Positions 16,309 through 24,316 of a stretch of DNA of 64,000 bases are shown piece by piece. The translations under genes and the position numbers were made by a program. The stretch's first letter is position 1. Each line of letters starts with the position of its first letter. The DNA is taken from positions 176,356 to 240,355 of the forward strand of contig NZ_CP094288.1 in assembly GCF_022693705.1 (NCBI RefSeq), read 5' to 3'. The notes beneath the pieces are model-generated. The model saw only the letters and a program-made list of their open reading frames with translations, had not been told where the DNA came from and searched no databases. This DNA comes from Infirmifilum sp. NZ. Its GTDB lineage: Archaea; Thermoproteota; Thermoprotei; Thermofilales; Thermofilaceae.

Positions 16309-16578
16309 GTGTTGCGCCTGAAGAAGAAGACAAGCATTTACATAGAGGATGAGCTCTGGGAGAGGTTTAAGGTGCGTGCGTCTGCCAAGGGAGTCGAGGC
16401 CAGCTCTCTTCTCGAGGAGCTCATCAAGGAGGAGCTGGCTGACCAGGTCAGTAAAGCCTTGGAGGAGCTAGCGGGACCGGAAGACTACCAGCTGGACTTT
16501 GACCCTGTTAAACCCCGGGAGCCGGTCAGTCCTCTGATCAGGGAGATGAGGGATGAGAGGGCAGACAGTCTACCTTGA
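16309..16578 (+). CDS. VapB-like antitoxin (probable ribbon-helix-helix)
   Basis: Protein of 89 residues with an N-terminal beta strand and two helices (TSIYIEDELWERFKVRASAKG...SLLEELI) in the ribbon-helix-helix pattern, then an acidic C-terminal tail that would neutralise the toxin. It overlaps the PIN-domain gene after it by 26 nt, the common vapBC arrangement. GTG 16309 is about 24 nt after an AGTATAAT box (16284-16291), so it is probably leaderless. Confidence 0.8.
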   Translation: MLRLKKKTSIYIEDELWERFKVRASAKGVEASSLLEELIKEELADQVSKALEELAGPEDYQLDFDPVKPREPVSPLIREMRDERADSLP

Positions 16579-17005
16579 CAGCAGCGCCGTTCTGAAGAGG
16601 TATGTGCAGGAGCCTGGAAGCGATCTTGTCAGGGAGCTGTACAGGAGGGCTTACTCCGCTGAGGTGAAGCTGTTCCTAAGCCTTTGGAACATCGGAGAAG
16701 TCCTGGGGGCGCTTGGAAAAGCCGAGAGGATTGGGAGGATAGGGAAGGAGGAGTACGTCGAGGCTAGACGGAAGTTCCTTCTAGAGACCCGAAGACTAGT
16801 GAAACTCAACCTGTTGGAGATAGTCCCGGTTAAAGCCGAAATTGTGGTTAGCGCTTGGAGAGTGCTGGAGAAGTATCAAATATACGAGGCTGACGCTCTG
16901 CAGGTGGCATCGGCGAAGTACGTGGGTGCAGACCACTTCCTGACATCCGACAAAAAGCTCCATGAAGTTGCCCGTGAAGAAGGATTGAATAGCACTTGCA
17001 TTTGA
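16553..17005 (+). CDS. vapC: VapC-like PIN-domain ribonuclease toxin
   Basis: PIN-domain protein of 150 residues. The four acidic residues of the active site are visible: D9 in VYLDSSAVLKRY, E in WNIGEVLG, D in YEADALQVAS and D in FLTSDKKL. It would cut RNA (often tRNA or rRNA) when freed from its antitoxin, which is encoded just upstream with overlap. Length and motif spacing are normal for VapC. Confidence 0.88.
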   Translation: MRGQTVYLDSSAVLKRYVQEPGSDLVRELYRRAYSAEVKLFLSLWNIGEVLGALGKAERIGRIGKEEYVEARRKFLLETRRLVKLNLLEIVPVKAEIVVSAWRVLEKYQIYEADALQVASAKYVGADHFLTSDKKLHEVAREEGLNSTCI

Positions 17006-17198
17006 GCGTAAAGAGGGTGAACCTTTTCTCCTTTGCCGGGTTTAAACAGCCTCTCTCGATCTAAGAACGGCTTAATCAAGCAGAGATTACGGGAAAAAAA
17101 TAAGGTAATTAAGCCTAGTCGAAGAGTGCCTTTTTCGTATGGAAAAGTATACTATGGGAATAATGGTGAGGTAGCTTGCACAGAGGTTACAGTCTCAT

Positions 17199-17600
17199 AT
17201 GTTAAGGGGGTTCTTGAAAAGGGTGATTGAGAGGGAGAAGCTCAGAGAGATTGCCAGCAGGTTTAATATGACTATAGTCCTCTTTGGGTCTAGAGCTAAA
17301 GGGAAGTCGACCCCTGCGAGCGACTACGACTTACTTGTGATCTACGACGACCCGGCTGAGCTTGAAGAGCTGCTGAGAGAGCTCAGGGGCGCCAGGATTC
17401 CTGCAGATGTTCATGCCTTCAACCTAGCAGACGCCTTAAACGCTATGCCGACCTCGACGATCATCCTAGATGCCCTGGAGGAGGGCGTCGTGCTCAAGGA
17501 GGGCATCTCCCTGAGGGGCTTCAGGGAGAGGCTTGCGGCGCTGAAGAGTGCGGGTTACAGGAAGGAAGCTGAGGGGTGGGTTCTGAGAATCGGTGAGTGA
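17199..17600 (+). CDS. Nucleotidyltransferase domain protein without an adjacent HEPN partner
   Basis: Small nucleotidyltransferase with LFGSRAKGKSTPASDYDLLVI (GSRAKG and DxD) and a C-terminal amphipathic helix (GFRERLAALKSAGYRKEAEG). No HEPN gene follows; the next gene is on the other strand. A box AAGTATACTATGG lies about 50 nt upstream. It may be an orphan antitoxin or a stand-alone MNT enzyme. The 190 nt before it hold no supportable gene. Confidence 0.78.
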   Translation: MLRGFLKRVIEREKLREIASRFNMTIVLFGSRAKGKSTPASDYDLLVIYDDPAELEELLRELRGARIPADVHAFNLADALNAMPTSTIILDALEEGVVLKEGISLRGFRERLAALKSAGYRKEAEGWVLRIGE

Positions 17601-17602
17601 TG

Positions 17603-18910
17603 TTAGGCGGGCTCCGTAGTTGCCAGGTGGTGCCGCCTGGAGCCGGTTAGGAGCTTGTACGAGTAGTACCAGGCTACGGCTAAGGCCATGTTCAGGAGCC
17701 CTGCCATAACGGTGGCGAGGCCCAGGCTCAGGGAGAGCACCAGGCTCAGGAATGCCCCTAGGTAGGCGTGCACCGGGACCCCCCTCAGGGAGTAGCTTTT
17801 CCTCGGCCTGCCGGCTGCGCGGAGCCTGATAGCGGCGATGTTGGTTAACACGTGGGTGAAGAGGACGCTGAAGCTCGTAAGCGAGGCCAGCCCGGATATG
17901 TCCATGCTGAGGGCCAGCGTGAGCATCAGGGCTCCCGAGAGGAGGATCGAGTATACTGGGGTGCCGAGGCGCTCGGGGACGCTCGCCAGCTTGTAGGGGA
18001 CCTCCCTGTTTCGAGCCATTGCGAAGAAAACCCTCGACTGCCCCATCACGGAAGTAAGGGTCACGCTGAAGGTGGCTAGAAGCGCTCCAGCCTCAACCAA
18101 CGGCTTGACTCCGAGGCGCTCCGCGGCGGTTGCTATCGGTGCCGTCGAGCTCGCAAGGGACTCGTAGCCGACCAGCCCCACCGCCACCACGGCGGTAGAG
18201 ACGTAGAGCGCCATCGAGATGTAGAGGGCTAAGAGGATCGCCTTAGGGATGTTCTCCTCAGGGTTCACGATTTCCTCAGCCATCGTGCTTATGCGGGGAA
18301 AGCCGATGTAGGCGAAGTAGAACAGCCCGGCCGCCGTTAAAACCGGCAAGAAGCCTCTGGGCATAAAGTTCTGGAAGTGGCTGGGGTTGATTCCGAAAAT
18401 CCCGACTAGAACGAAGACCATTAATGCGAGGACTTTCCCAGCCACTATCACGTTGTTGACTCCAGCGGAGAGCTTCGCGCCCAGGACGTTGACCAGGGTA
18501 ACCGATAGTATTAGGAGCACTGCCCCGAGCTTGGGGTCCACCCACGGGAAAGCGCTCGCAAGGTAGAAGCCGAAGCTGAGGCTCGCGGTGGCGCCCAGGA
18601 TGATGTTCCCGCTCACCCACATCCATCCCATCACGAAGCCCACGAGCGGGTGGATCAAGGTGTGACCGTACTCGTAGACCCCACCGGCCCTCGGTATGGA
18701 CGCGCCGAGCTCGCAGAAGCTCAGCGCGGTAAACGTGGCGCTCACTCCTGAGATGATGACTGAGAGAATGACCGCAGGACCCGCGAGCCCTGCTGCGAGC
18801 CCTATGACGACGAATATTCCTGCGCCGATTATCGCTCCGAGCCCCACTGAAACAGCGTCCAGGAGGCTGAGCTGCCTTCTAAGCCTGGGTTCGCTTCCGT
18901 GCGACGACAC
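17603..18910 (-). CDS. APC-family amino acid permease
   Basis: Membrane transporter of the amino acid-polyamine-organocation family with 12 predicted helices over 435 residues. The first helix motif GLGAIIGAGIFVVIG and the FCELGASIPRAGGVYEYGHT segment in helix 2-3 are family hallmarks. The substrate is unknown; cationic or neutral amino acids are common. It stands alone, divergent from the convergent nucleotidyltransferase gene, with a TATA-like AGCTTATTTAC region just before the start. Confidence 0.9.
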   Translation of the reverse strand: MSSHGSEPRLRRQLSLLDAVSVGLGAIIGAGIFVVIGLAAGLAGPAVILSVIISGVSATFTALSFCELGASIPRAGGVYEYGHTLIHPLVGFVMGWMWVSGNIILGATASLSFGFYLASAFPWVDPKLGAVLLILSVTLVNVLGAKLSAGVNNVIVAGKVLALMVFVLVGIFGINPSHFQNFMPRGFLPVLTAAGLFYFAYIGFPRISTMAEEIVNPEENIPKAILLALYISMALYVSTAVVAVGLVGYESLASSTAPIATAAERLGVKPLVEAGALLATFSVTLTSVMGQSRVFFAMARNREVPYKLASVPERLGTPVYSILLSGALMLTLALSMDISGLASLTSFSVLFTHVLTNIAAIRLRAAGRPRKSYSLRGVPVHAYLGAFLSLVLSLSLGLATVMAGLLNMALAVAWYYSYKLLTGSRRHHLATTEPA

Positions 18911-18959
18911 ACTGACCTCACAGGTGCTAGGTAAATAAGCTTTTGGAGAATAAGCCGAG

Positions 18960-19364
18960 TTAAACCTGGGACGCTAGCCTGAGCATCTCGTCGATCTTAA
19001 CAACGTCTCGAATGGAGATCACGCCCACGAGCTTGCCCTCAGTGTCTACCACGACGAGGTGCCTGATCCCCCTCTCGAGCATTAGGCGCGCGGCCTCACC
19101 GACGCTTGCATCCTCCCTGATCGCAACAACATCACCCATGGTGCCAACGTCCTCGACGTTCAAGTCATCAAGCCCGCGCTGAGTAGCGAAAGCCTTCACG
19201 AAATCCCTCTCGGAGATAACCCCCAGCACCCTCCTCCTGTCCCCCGGTGAAACGATAGGCAGCAGCCCAACCCCCTCGCGAACCATAATCTGCGCGGCCT
19301 GCCTGAGAGAGGTGCCGAGCTCCACCACGATGGGTTCCCTTCTGAGAAGCTTCTTCACCTCCAT
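18960..19364 (-). CDS. Tandem CBS-domain protein
   Basis: Protein of 134 residues made of two CBS domains (first: REPIVVELGTSLRQAAQIMV...ISERDFVKA; second: VVAIREDASVGEAARLMLER...ISIRDVVK). Such pairs bind adenine nucleotides or S-adenosylmethionine and act as sensors. ATG 19364 is the only sensible start: the frame stays open upstream but that part lies across the tRNA-Gln gene. A CTTATATG box at about 19396-19402 gives a short leader. No effector domain is attached, so its partner is unknown. Confidence 0.9.
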   Translation of the reverse strand: MEVKKLLRREPIVVELGTSLRQAAQIMVREGVGLLPIVSPGDRRRVLGVISERDFVKAFATQRGLDDLNVEDVGTMGDVVAIREDASVGEAARLMLERGIRHLVVVDTEGKLVGVISIRDVVKIDEMLRLASQV

Positions 19365-19424
19365 TCCTCTCGAGGATAAGCTCCACAGAGGCGCATATAA
19401 GCTTTGCCGTTTAAGGATAAAAAG

Positions 19425-19498
19425 TAGCCCGGCGGGGATTCGAACCCCGGATCTGCGGGTCCAAAGCCCGCCATGCTTGACCGCTACACCACCGGGCT
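19425..19498 (-). tRNA. tRNA-Gln (anticodon TTG)
   Basis: On the minus strand the cloverleaf is complete: acceptor AGCCCGG pairing with CCGGGCT plus discriminator A, anticodon stem GCGGG/CCCGC around loop CTTTGGA (anticodon TTG), and T-arm CGGGG-TTCGAAT-CCCCG. It is 74 nt with no intron and no encoded CCA, as usual in archaea. A TTTAAAT box at about 19524-19530 is well placed as its promoter. Confidence 0.95.
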
Positions 19499-19546
19499 TC
19501 CACAGACAATCAAGCGTCCCAGGATTTAAACCTAGCTCTAAACTCC

Positions 19547-21109
19547 CTACGAGACGTCCGAGACCCACATCCTCCTGTACAAAGTGTCCTCACCGACCTT
19601 AAACAGCAGCAACGCCACGGCTGTGGAAACAGCGGCGAGGTAGAGGGGCCACGCGAGGGTGCTGGCGTACTCGAGCATCAGCTCGAAAAGCGTCAGCGCC
19701 ACGACGGCGAGCACTGTTGAGAAGCCCATGAGAGCAGTTGCAACCAGGTCTTCGACCATGTAGAACCCCCTCGAGGAGTAGCGTACAAGCCTACGCCTCG
19801 CAGACACAGAGACCATGAAGCCCAGCATCAGGATTGCGGTGAAGCACAGGAAAGGCAGAGACGCGATCGGCAGTAGCAGCCAGGCCGCGTTCCAGCTGTA
19901 CACGGCCCTGAAGAGCCCAACCAGCGTGAACCCCTCCAGGCTGTACAGCAGAGTTTTAGCGAGCAGAGCACTGGAGAGCGGCTTCAGGCTCCACGGCGCG
20001 GTCCTGTAGAGCCAGAGGTGCGATAAGTCTCTCTGGGCCGTGAAAGCGGAGGTTATGGTGGTTTCGCTGGCTATGAAAACGACAGCGAAGGCAGACAAGG
20101 TCAGCGGGTCCACCTCCATACCTAGCTTCTTTAGCACGAGTGCCAAGAGCACCGCCAAGGACAAGCCAACAGTGACAAAGATAGCGTGGCGCTTGGTGAG
20201 GAAGGTGAGCCCCAGCGTCACCCTGTAGACCGCCTCCCGAGGTGAGAGCCCAGCAAGCGAGACAGGCTTCCTCCTCGCCAGCCCAATCTCCCGCAGAATC
20301 TCAGCGAGCGGGCGCACGTTCTCGGGGTGCACGTGCTCCGAGAGAAGGTACAGCGCGACCAAGAGAGAGGCTAACACGAGTGCAAGTATAGCGAACTCCT
20401 CGAGGAGCTGAGAGACCGCAACTTTTCTCGAGAAGACGTCGACAAGGGGCCTCACAGCCGGGAGGCTCGGCGCGACCAGGAGCGGGGACACGTCTCGGAC
20501 GAGGAGCGAGTGGACCAGCGACGCGGCGAGGTACGCGTAGCCGATCACATCGGCGATAGGCCTCTCACCGCTGAGGACTCTGGCGATCGTAGCCAGCATT
20601 ACGAGCGTTTCAGCGTACACGGACAACGCGACCACGGCCAGGACGAGGAGGACCGCCCGAGCGGAGCTGAAACCCGCGAGACTATACACGAGGGGTATGC
20701 CGATGTAGAGCACCGGTGCCGAGTAGAAAAGCGTCTGGATGGCGAAGTAAACGGTCTTCCCGATCACGTACTCCCCCATCCTCAGGGGAAGCGCCAGCAG
20801 AAGCTCATGCTCAGCCTCCTCGGACGCGGCGACCTCCCTCCTGCCCCTGATGAGCGTAAGGAGAAAAGTGACGGTGAGCAGAGCGCTGGTGCTCTTAACC
20901 AGCCCCTCCCGGCTCAAACCGAGCCCGTAAACCCAGCTAGGCGGTTGTGGGGCGGCGGCTTTGACTGCCAGGGGTAGCAGGATCATTGCTAGGAGAGTGA
21001 GAGCCAGCAGGTATAGCGCAGCCTGGCCCGGCCTCCTCCTGAGGAGTGGGTTGAGGTTGTTCTTAGCTAGGTAGAAGGCTACGACGAGTGGCTTGGGCAG
21101 GCTACTCAC
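19547..21109 (-). CDS. ABC-2 type transporter permease, large
   Basis: Integral membrane protein of 520 residues with 12 or more hydrophobic helices. The duplicated layout (helices at about 30-50, 85-105, 120-210, then again 300-480) is seen in ABC exporters whose permease is a fused dimer. It overlaps the ATPase gene upstream by 8 nt. Together they form a two-gene ABC exporter. I cannot assign the cargo. Confidence 0.8.
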   Translation of the reverse strand: MSSLPKPLVVAFYLAKNNLNPLLRRRPGQAALYLLALTLLAMILLPLAVKAAAPQPPSWVYGLGLSREGLVKSTSALLTVTFLLTLIRGRREVAASEEAEHELLLALPLRMGEYVIGKTVYFAIQTLFYSAPVLYIGIPLVYSLAGFSSARAVLLVLAVVALSVYAETLVMLATIARVLSGERPIADVIGYAYLAASLVHSLLVRDVSPLLVAPSLPAVRPLVDVFSRKVAVSQLLEEFAILALVLASLLVALYLLSEHVHPENVRPLAEILREIGLARRKPVSLAGLSPREAVYRVTLGLTFLTKRHAIFVTVGLSLAVLLALVLKKLGMEVDPLTLSAFAVVFIASETTITSAFTAQRDLSHLWLYRTAPWSLKPLSSALLAKTLLYSLEGFTLVGLFRAVYSWNAAWLLLPIASLPFLCFTAILMLGFMVSVSARRRLVRYSSRGFYMVEDLVATALMGFSTVLAVVALTLFELMLEYASTLAWPLYLAAVSTAVALLLFKVGEDTLYRRMWVSDVS

Positions 21110-21854
21110 CCCGTGTGAGGGTTAGGAAGACCTCCTCTAGGGTTGCGTTTCCGCCACCGCTGGCTGTTCTCTTAACCTCCTCAAGGGTACCCTCCGCGAT
21201 TATCGAGCCTTTGTGGAGGATTCCGACGCGGCTGCAGAGCTTCTCCACCGTGTCGAGCAGGTGGCTAGAAATCAGCACAGCTGCGCCGCTTGAGGCAAGC
21301 GAGGCCACCTCCTCTCGGAACACCCGCTGGCTCTCCGGGTCCATTCCCGACGTAGGCTCGTCGAGAACAAGCACGCGAGGCTTGAACATGAGCGCGCTGA
21401 CGACCAGAACCTTCTGGACTGTGCCCCTTGAAAGCCTCCCCATAAACGCGTCCATGTGCTCCTCGAGCCTGAACCTCTCCGACAAGCGGTGAACGTTGCC
21501 CTCGACTGACTCCCAGGGAACACCCCTCAGCGAGGCGACGAACTCGAGGAACTCCTTAACGGTCAGGTAGTCGAAGCCCACAGCGAGCTCGGGGACATAG
21601 CCCACGCACGACAAGGCCTGCAACCTCTGGCTTCTCACATCGTACCCGCACACCTCGATCCTCCCGCTATCGGGCTGGACAAGCCCCACTATGGACTTGA
21701 GGGTTGTAGTCTTGCCGGCCCCATTCGGGCCCAGTAGCCCGTATATTTCCCCGTACCTGACCCTCAGGGACACGCCCCTCAGCACGACTCTCCTGCTGTA
21801 GCTCTTGTAGAGGTTTTCGACGAGAATGCCCTCGGACACAAGCTGGGAAAGCAC
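21102..21854 (-). CDS. ABC-2 type transporter ATP-binding protein
   Basis: ABC ATPase of the CcmA/NatA type with Walker A GPNGAGKTT, a signature LSRGTVQKVLVVSAL (LSRGT instead of LSGGQ, common in this subfamily), Walker B VLVLDEPTSGMD and H-loop ISSHL. A length of 250 residues is normal. It overlaps the permease gene after it, so the pair forms an exporter. The first ATG (21854) is kept; GTG about 7 codons later is possible. Confidence 0.9.
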   Translation of the reverse strand: MLSQLVSEGILVENLYKSYSRRVVLRGVSLRVRYGEIYGLLGPNGAGKTTTLKSIVGLVQPDSGRIEVCGYDVRSQRLQALSCVGYVPELAVGFDYLTVKEFLEFVASLRGVPWESVEGNVHRLSERFRLEEHMDAFMGRLSRGTVQKVLVVSALMFKPRVLVLDEPTSGMDPESQRVFREEVASLASSGAAVLISSHLLDTVEKLCSRVGILHKGSIIAEGTLEEVKRTASGGGNATLEEVFLTLTRGE

Positions 21855-21891
21855 GTAAAATTAAAAACGTTGCCGGGTTTTGAGTCTTCGC

Positions 21892-22435
21892 ATGGACAAA
21901 TTCGCGGCTTCGAAAGTCGTTGTGATGCTGGCTCTAGCCTTCTCGGGGTTGCTTGCCGAGCCTCTCGAGGCGATCCCTCGAAGCAACTGATGTTACGCTC
22001 AAGCAGGCTTTGACAGGTGGATACTTGTGCCAGCTTACTTATACAGCGAGGAGATCTGGTCTAGGCTGGCTCTTCTGTCCGCACGCTGGAGTATCATGGT
22101 CATCGCCAACCCCAGTAACGGGCCGGGGACGGAAGTGGACCGGAATTACACGAGGTGGATCAGGAGGGTATCGTCTGGAGACGGGCTTGTCTTAGGCTAC
22201 GTTCACACCGGCTGGGCTTCGCGACCGCTCACCGAGGCGGAGAGAGACATGGACAAATGGCTTGAGCTTCACCCGGAAGCGCGGGGTTTCCTCGTGGACG
22301 GGTTTCAGACCGAGCGGAGGACGTGATTTACTACGAGTCGCTTGCGCAGTATATTAGACAGAGGAGTGACCTCACCATAGTATTCAACCCGGGTACAGCT
22401 GTCCCGTTTACTTAGAGCCTGTAGTGCTTGTCAAC
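21892..22435 (+). pseudogene. Decayed secreted spherulin-4-like protein gene
   Basis: ATG 21892 starts a clear signal peptide (VVVMLALAFSGLLAEP). An in-frame TGA at 21988-21990 interrupts it. The same frame goes on with FDRWILVPAYLYSEEIWSRL and MVIANPSNGPGTEVDRNY, then VLGYVHTGWASRPL and FLVDGF, the consensus of the spherulation-specific family 4 (endo-galactosaminidase-like fold). A frameshift near 22319 leads to VIYYESLAQYIRQRSDL and IVFNPGTAVP; a further shift gives VYLEPVVLVNRYGKLV before more stops. The gene once encoded a secreted protein acting on surface glycans and is now dead. A TATA box (AAATTAAAAA) still precedes it. Confidence 0.75.
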
Positions 22436-22536
22436 CGCTACGGCAAACTCGTCTAGCATAACGTACTCGGGCTGAAGGCCCTCGAACACCACCATTTATC
22501 GTTTCGAGTAGAGAAAAGCCATTTGAGAAAAACGCC

Positions 22537-22549
22537 TTTTTTCTTTTTT
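22537..22549 (+). terminator. T-rich terminator after the spherulin-4 remnant
   Basis: TTTTTTCTTTTTT, a typical archaeal terminator on the plus strand, lies at the end of the decayed gene region and just overlaps the end of the convergent small gene. Confidence 0.5.
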
Positions 22550-22730
22550 ACTCCCCGTAGTCGGAGTAGGGGAAGTCCCCTACGTTTGTCTGGGTCGCAT
22601 GTGTCTTAACGAAGCCGCCGATTAAGTCTACCACTACCTCGCTCGGTTCCCGGCCCATGTGCTCAGCCACGCGTACGAGCTCAAGGTACAGCTCCTCGGG
22701 TATTCTCACTACTTGTCCTTTGTCGCTCAT
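22548..22730 (-). CDS. Small ribbon-helix-helix-like protein
   Basis: About 60 residues with a beta strand (GQVVRIPEEL) and two helices (LVRVAEHMGREPSEVVVDLI), the ribbon-helix-helix pattern of CopG/VapB regulators, and an acidic tail. ATG 22730 is chosen because the TTAAATATAG box is centred 26 nt upstream. No toxin gene is next to it, so it may be an orphan antitoxin or a transcription factor. Confidence 0.65.
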   Translation of the reverse strand: MSDKGQVVRIPEELYLELVRVAEHMGREPSEVVVDLIGGFVKTHATQTNVGDFPYSDYGE

Positions 22731-22935
22731 TAATTTGACGTAGTTCAAGAGCTATATTTAAGTTTATCCCAGTTATCGATGAAACTTTTTCAAAGATTTT
22801 TTAGATCTTAGGCAATCCATGGCCAGGTTTCCCGGCGCTAATACCGGCGACGTAGAGTAAAGCATCATTATTCTGTGCTCGGCGTGCAGGAGTAGAAGAG
22901 GATTGAGGTAAAAAAAGTAAATTTTAGCGAAGTAC

Positions 22936-23202
22936 TTAAAGCCCCTTGCGCTGCAGCCACTTCGGCATGTGCTTCCTCGCTTCCTCCAGCGAGAGCATGC
23001 CGTCCCTGAACATCGCCCTGAGTATGGGCGCGTTCGCCGGGTGAAGCACGGCGAACAGGTGTAAGTAAACGAAGATCAGGGTTAGGTAGAAGCCCAGGTC
23101 GTGCAGCAAAAGCATCTGCCTGTACTGCCCTACGCTTAACGGGAAGAAAATCATGGCCGCACCGCTGACAGCCTCAGCAGGGTTCGAGAAGAAGAGCATC
23201 AC
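22936..23202 (-). pseudogene. C-terminal fragment of a di-heme cytochrome b (FdnI/hydrogenase-type)
   Basis: The last 85 residues or so of a membrane cytochrome b subunit: one helix with LLHDLGFYLTLIFVYLHLFA (conserved His and Asp), then NAPILRAMFRDGMLSLEEAR and HMPKWL. This tail is typical of the gamma subunit of formate dehydrogenase or related oxidoreductases, which is normally about 200 residues with four helices. Three helices and most heme ligands are missing. The frame stays open upstream without family likeness, and no catalytic subunit is nearby. It is probably a deletion remnant. Confidence 0.65.
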
Positions 23203-23364
23203 ATCGCTACTGTAGACGTCCTCTCTGCTGACTGTCTCGGCCCCCAGCCGTCGGTGGCCGCGAGAGCACTTATCGCTTTGAACGAAAACTATATATTTTC
23301 GTCTGCAGCACCCCCCAGAGCACAGCCGCTAACGCTTATGACTCCCTGAGGCGCCTCAACGCAC

Positions 23365-24024
23365 GTGAGAGCATTCATCAGAGCGTCGGAGCTCGCCGCC
23401 GAGGGCACGGAGTTCCTAGTCGACGGGGTGCACCCGGGGGCCTCGCTCCTCGTCTACGGGCAGCCCAGCCTGCTGGAGGTTGCTCTGTACAGGCTCGCGG
23501 CTCGCTGGGCCTCCATGGGCGACAGGACGCTCGCCGTGACCTTCGTGGACTACCACGAGGCCCGGCTGATAGACACCTACGCGCTCGCGGAGTACATGCT
23601 CGCCGAGGGGCTTGACCCCGCCGCCGGTCTGAAAATGGTTTACCTCGCCACAGTGTACAACAGGAGGCAGGCCGTGGAGCTGGACTACGAGCGACTGCTG
23701 CAGAGGACCGGGGCTGGCCTAGTCGTGCTCTACAGGCTTTCAAGGCTCTTTAGGCAGGCCGCGCACCCTCTCCTGCTGAAAGCCCTCTCGAGGGCCAAGG
23801 CTGTGATGGCCAGGGGCGTGCCCCTGGTGCTGATGGTTGATGAGTCGGCTCGCAGGGGCTGGCCCGACGCCCCGGCCTACGTCCTGCACTTCGCGTCGAG
23901 CGCGGTGTGGCTCAGGGGTAGGCGCGGATCCTACGTGGAGGCCAGGCTGGTCAAGAGCGCCGCGCGCCCCGAGGCGGCGAAGACCTTCACGGGCAGGCTG
24001 AGCAGCGTAGAGGGGTGGTTCTAG
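23365..24024 (+). CDS. RecA-superfamily-like protein lacking a P-loop
   Basis: The order of strands and helices follows RadA/KaiC-type domains: an N-terminal EFLVDGVHPGASLLVYGQ strand, a helix (LEVALYRLAARWASMG), the TLAVTFVD strand, a TGAGLVVLYRLSRLF Walker-B-like strand and a C-terminal VLHFASSAVWLRGRRG/YVEARLVKS hairpin as in RadA. Where Walker A should stand the text is VYGQPSLLE, with no GxxxxGK(T/S). It therefore probably binds no ATP in the usual way and may be a regulatory paralogue. GTG 23365 is the start. It overlaps the next small gene by 1 nt (TAGTG). The exact family is not recognised. Confidence 0.6.
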   Translation: MRAFIRASELAAEGTEFLVDGVHPGASLLVYGQPSLLEVALYRLAARWASMGDRTLAVTFVDYHEARLIDTYALAEYMLAEGLDPAAGLKMVYLATVYNRRQAVELDYERLLQRTGAGLVVLYRLSRLFRQAAHPLLLKALSRAKAVMARGVPLVLMVDESARRGWPDAPAYVLHFASSAVWLRGRRGSYVEARLVKSAARPEAAKTFTGRLSSVEGWF

Positions 24025-24284
24025 TGGGCAGGGTTAACTACAGCTTCACCTCCAGGCTCAGGGAAGAGGTCTCAAGGATCAGGCGGGAGCTCTGGGAGCT
24101 CTTGGGCGAGGATGAGCGGGGAGCGCTCGAGAGGCTTGAATCCATGTGGATCAGCAGGTCACACGTCGCCGAGTCGCTGTCGAACCCCTACCTCCTGGGC
24201 TCCCTGCTGCTGCTCGCGATCCTCGACATCGAGGCGAGGCTCAGGAGGGTTGAGGAGGAGCTGGCCAAGCTGGAGCTCGAGTAA
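24024..24284 (+). CDS. Small helical protein coupled to the RecA-like gene
   Basis: Eighty-six residues, mostly charged helices (LREEVSRIRRELWELLGEDE, then LESMWISRSHVAESLSNPYL) and a C-terminal coiled-coil (IEARLRRVEEELAKLELE). GTG 24024 shares a base with the stop of the preceding gene, so the two are translationally coupled and may form a complex. I do not recognise the family. A T6 run (about 24291-24296) after the stop may end the transcript. Confidence 0.6.
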   Translation: MGRVNYSFTSRLREEVSRIRRELWELLGEDERGALERLESMWISRSHVAESLSNPYLLGSLLLLAILDIEARLRRVEEELAKLELE

Positions 24285-24316
24285 AAAATATTTTTTGACG
24301 GGGCGGTTACCGCGTT

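Noticed and set aside
17033-17230. 65-codon ORF before the lone nucleotidyltransferase
   Set aside because: It has no fold pattern, uses AT-rich intergenic DNA, and overlaps the likely promoter and start of the real gene.
19365-19568. N-terminal extension of the CBS protein
   Set aside because: The open frame upstream of ATG 19364 passes through the tRNA-Gln gene and the CBS promoter, so it is not coding.
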